7,434 bases of DNA from an uncultured Eubacterium sp. GTDB lineage: Bacteria > Bacillota > Clostridia > Oscillospirales > Acutalibacteraceae. The DNA lies in the NCBI GenBank assembly GCA_934512155.1, contig CAKSWS010000051.1:1-7434 (forward strand), given 5' to 3'. The position numbers were made by a program, and so were the translations under genes. This document shows, in pieces, positions 6,654 through 7,434 of the stretch. A model generated the notes under the pieces. That model was not told where the DNA came from, made no database searches, and was given only the letters and a program-made list of their open reading frames with translations. Position 1 is the stretch's first letter. Every line of letters starts with the position of its first letter.

Positions 6654-7286
6654 TTATTTAGTGCCAAAAATTCTGTCGCCGGCATCACCGAGACCGGGAA
6701 CAATATAACCGTTTTCATTAAGATGGTCATCAAGACCCGCCGCAAAAATATCTACATCAGGATGAGCCTTTTTAAGTGCTTCAAGACCTTCAGGTGCAGC
6801 AATGATGCAAAGAAACTTAATTGAACGTGGATTTCTTAACTTAATTTGACCGATAGCATCAATAGCAGAACCGCCTGTTGCAAGCATTGGATCTACAACA
6901 AAAACATCTCTTTCTTCAATATCCTTAGGTAATTTACAATAATACTCAACAGGTTGAAGAGTAGTTTCATCCCTATAAAGGCCGATATGACCGATTCTTG
7001 CTGAAGGAACAAGTTCAACAGCGCCTTCAACCATACCCAAACCCGCACGAAGAATAGGCACAAAAGCAAGTTTTCTGCCAGCGATTTCCTTACAATGAGC
7101 AATACCGCAAGGTGTTTGAACATCAATATCCTCAAGCGGCAAATCCCTTGTAGCGTCATAAACCATAAGCATTGCAATTTCATTTACAAGGTCTCTAAAC
7201 TCTTTAGTGCTTGTTTCAACGTTGCGAAGAATAGAGAGTTTGTGCTGAATAAGCGGATGGTCCATAATAACAACTTTTCTTTCCAT
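6654..7286 (-). CDS. upp: Uracil phosphoribosyltransferase
   Basis: Makes UMP from uracil and PRPP in the cytosol (pyrimidine salvage). The 210 residues match the family's usual 208-210 and align throughout with E. coli Upp from memory: [12 protein letters not shown] (10-21), [14 protein letters not shown] (75-88), and the PRPP loop [12 protein letters not shown] (131-142). [15 protein letters not shown] (163-177) and the uracil-binding C-terminus [18 protein letters not shown] (193-210) follow. The ATG at 7286 has AAAGGT (7300-7295) eight bases upstream. Met8 is an alternative, but the family N-terminus and the ribosome site favour Met1. It is the first gene of upp-uraA: uptake is followed directly by trapping as UMP. 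The leader is only about 35 bases and holds no attenuator. Confidence 0.97.
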   Translation of the reverse strand: MERKVVIMDHPLIQHKLSILRNVETSTKEFRDLVNEIAMLMVYDATRDLPLEDIDVQTPCGIAHCKEIAGRKLAFVPILRAGLGMVEGAVELVPSARIGHIGLYRDETTLQPVEYYCKLPKDIEERDVFVVDPMLATGGSAIDAIGQIKLRNPRSIKFLCIIAAPEGLEALKKAHPDVDIFAAGLDDHLNENGYIVPGLGDAGDRIFGTK

Positions 7287-7326
7287 AATTATTTACCTTT
7301 ATTTCCTTTCGTAATTTTTCTAATAT

Positions 7327-7355
7327 AAAATACCACAGCAAGCGCTTTTTTTCAA
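7327..7355 (-). promoter_or_regulatory. Predicted promoter of the upp-uraA operon (extended -10)
   Basis: On the minus strand: -35 TTGAAA (7355-7350), a 17-base spacer and -10 TATTTT (7332-7327), preceded by TGG, an extended -10. The predicted start is near 7320, about 35 bases before the upp ATG. The spacer contains the palindrome AAGCGCTT (7340-7347). Confidence 0.5.
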
Positions 7356-7407
7356 CAAAAACCGACTTTACAAAAGTATTACAAAATAAAAAGGCGTATA
7401 AAAAGAA

Positions 7408-7434
7408 AAATCCGTTCTCAAAGAGAACGGATTT
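7408..7434 (-). terminator. Intrinsic terminator of a minus-strand gene beyond the window
   Basis: A perfect 12-base stem, AAATCCGTTCTC (7408-7419) with GAGAACGGATTT (7423-7434), and a three-base loop. On the minus strand it continues into TTCTTTTT (7407-7401). It separates upp-uraA from whatever lies to the right. The stem may extend past the window edge. Confidence 0.9.

Noticed and set aside
7300..7335. UTP-sensitive start-site switching as in E. coli upp
   Set aside because: That mechanism needs a run of T residues at the initial transcribed region. Here the region near the predicted start reads ATATTAGAAAAATT, with no such run.

Overview
The window is about two-thirds A+T with strong Shine-Dalgarno sites, TAA stops on all five complete genes, and U-tracted hairpin terminators. 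The protein sequences (Xpt, Upp, UraA and PutP types, and a DUF2974 hydrolase) also look like those of an anaerobic low-GC Firmicute. A gut-type member of Clostridia (Oscillospiraceae/Lachnospiraceae-like) is the best guess from sequence alone. The species is not identifiable here.

Layout from left to right. Positions 1-284 hold the 5' part of a minus-strand xanthine phosphoribosyltransferase gene (xpt) cut by the window edge. Positions 285-467 are a divergent intergenic region with one good promoter for each direction. Positions 468-1766 (+) encode a cytosolic alpha/beta-hydrolase of the DUF2974 / Mbeg1-like, lipase-3-like type. A shared bidirectional terminator (about 1769-1816) separates it from the convergent gene at 1818-3560 (-), a GH27 alpha-galactosidase. 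That enzyme has an N-terminal membrane segment and a carbohydrate-binding-like beta domain inserted in its catalytic barrel. Positions 3618-5132 (-) encode a PutP-type sodium/proline symporter with its own promoter and a hairpin terminator lying between it and the galactosidase. Positions 5242-7286 (-) are a two-gene uracil salvage operon, upp then uraA, 17 bases apart, with a promoter upstream and a strong terminator after uraA. The last 27 bases are a perfect hairpin terminator of a minus-strand gene outside the window.

The clearest functional unit is upp-uraA: UraA brings uracil in and Upp converts it to UMP with PRPP. The partial xpt is the purine counterpart but is a separate transcription unit. 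PutP and the galactosidase are neighbours but have no evident shared pathway. No CRISPR, tRNA, rRNA, insertion sequence, phage gene or multi-gene defence cassette is visible. I do not see an undescribed multi-gene system. The most unusual object is the galactosidase: its domain insertion, its membrane tether with a strongly basic flank, and the hairpin immediately in front of its ribosome binding site.
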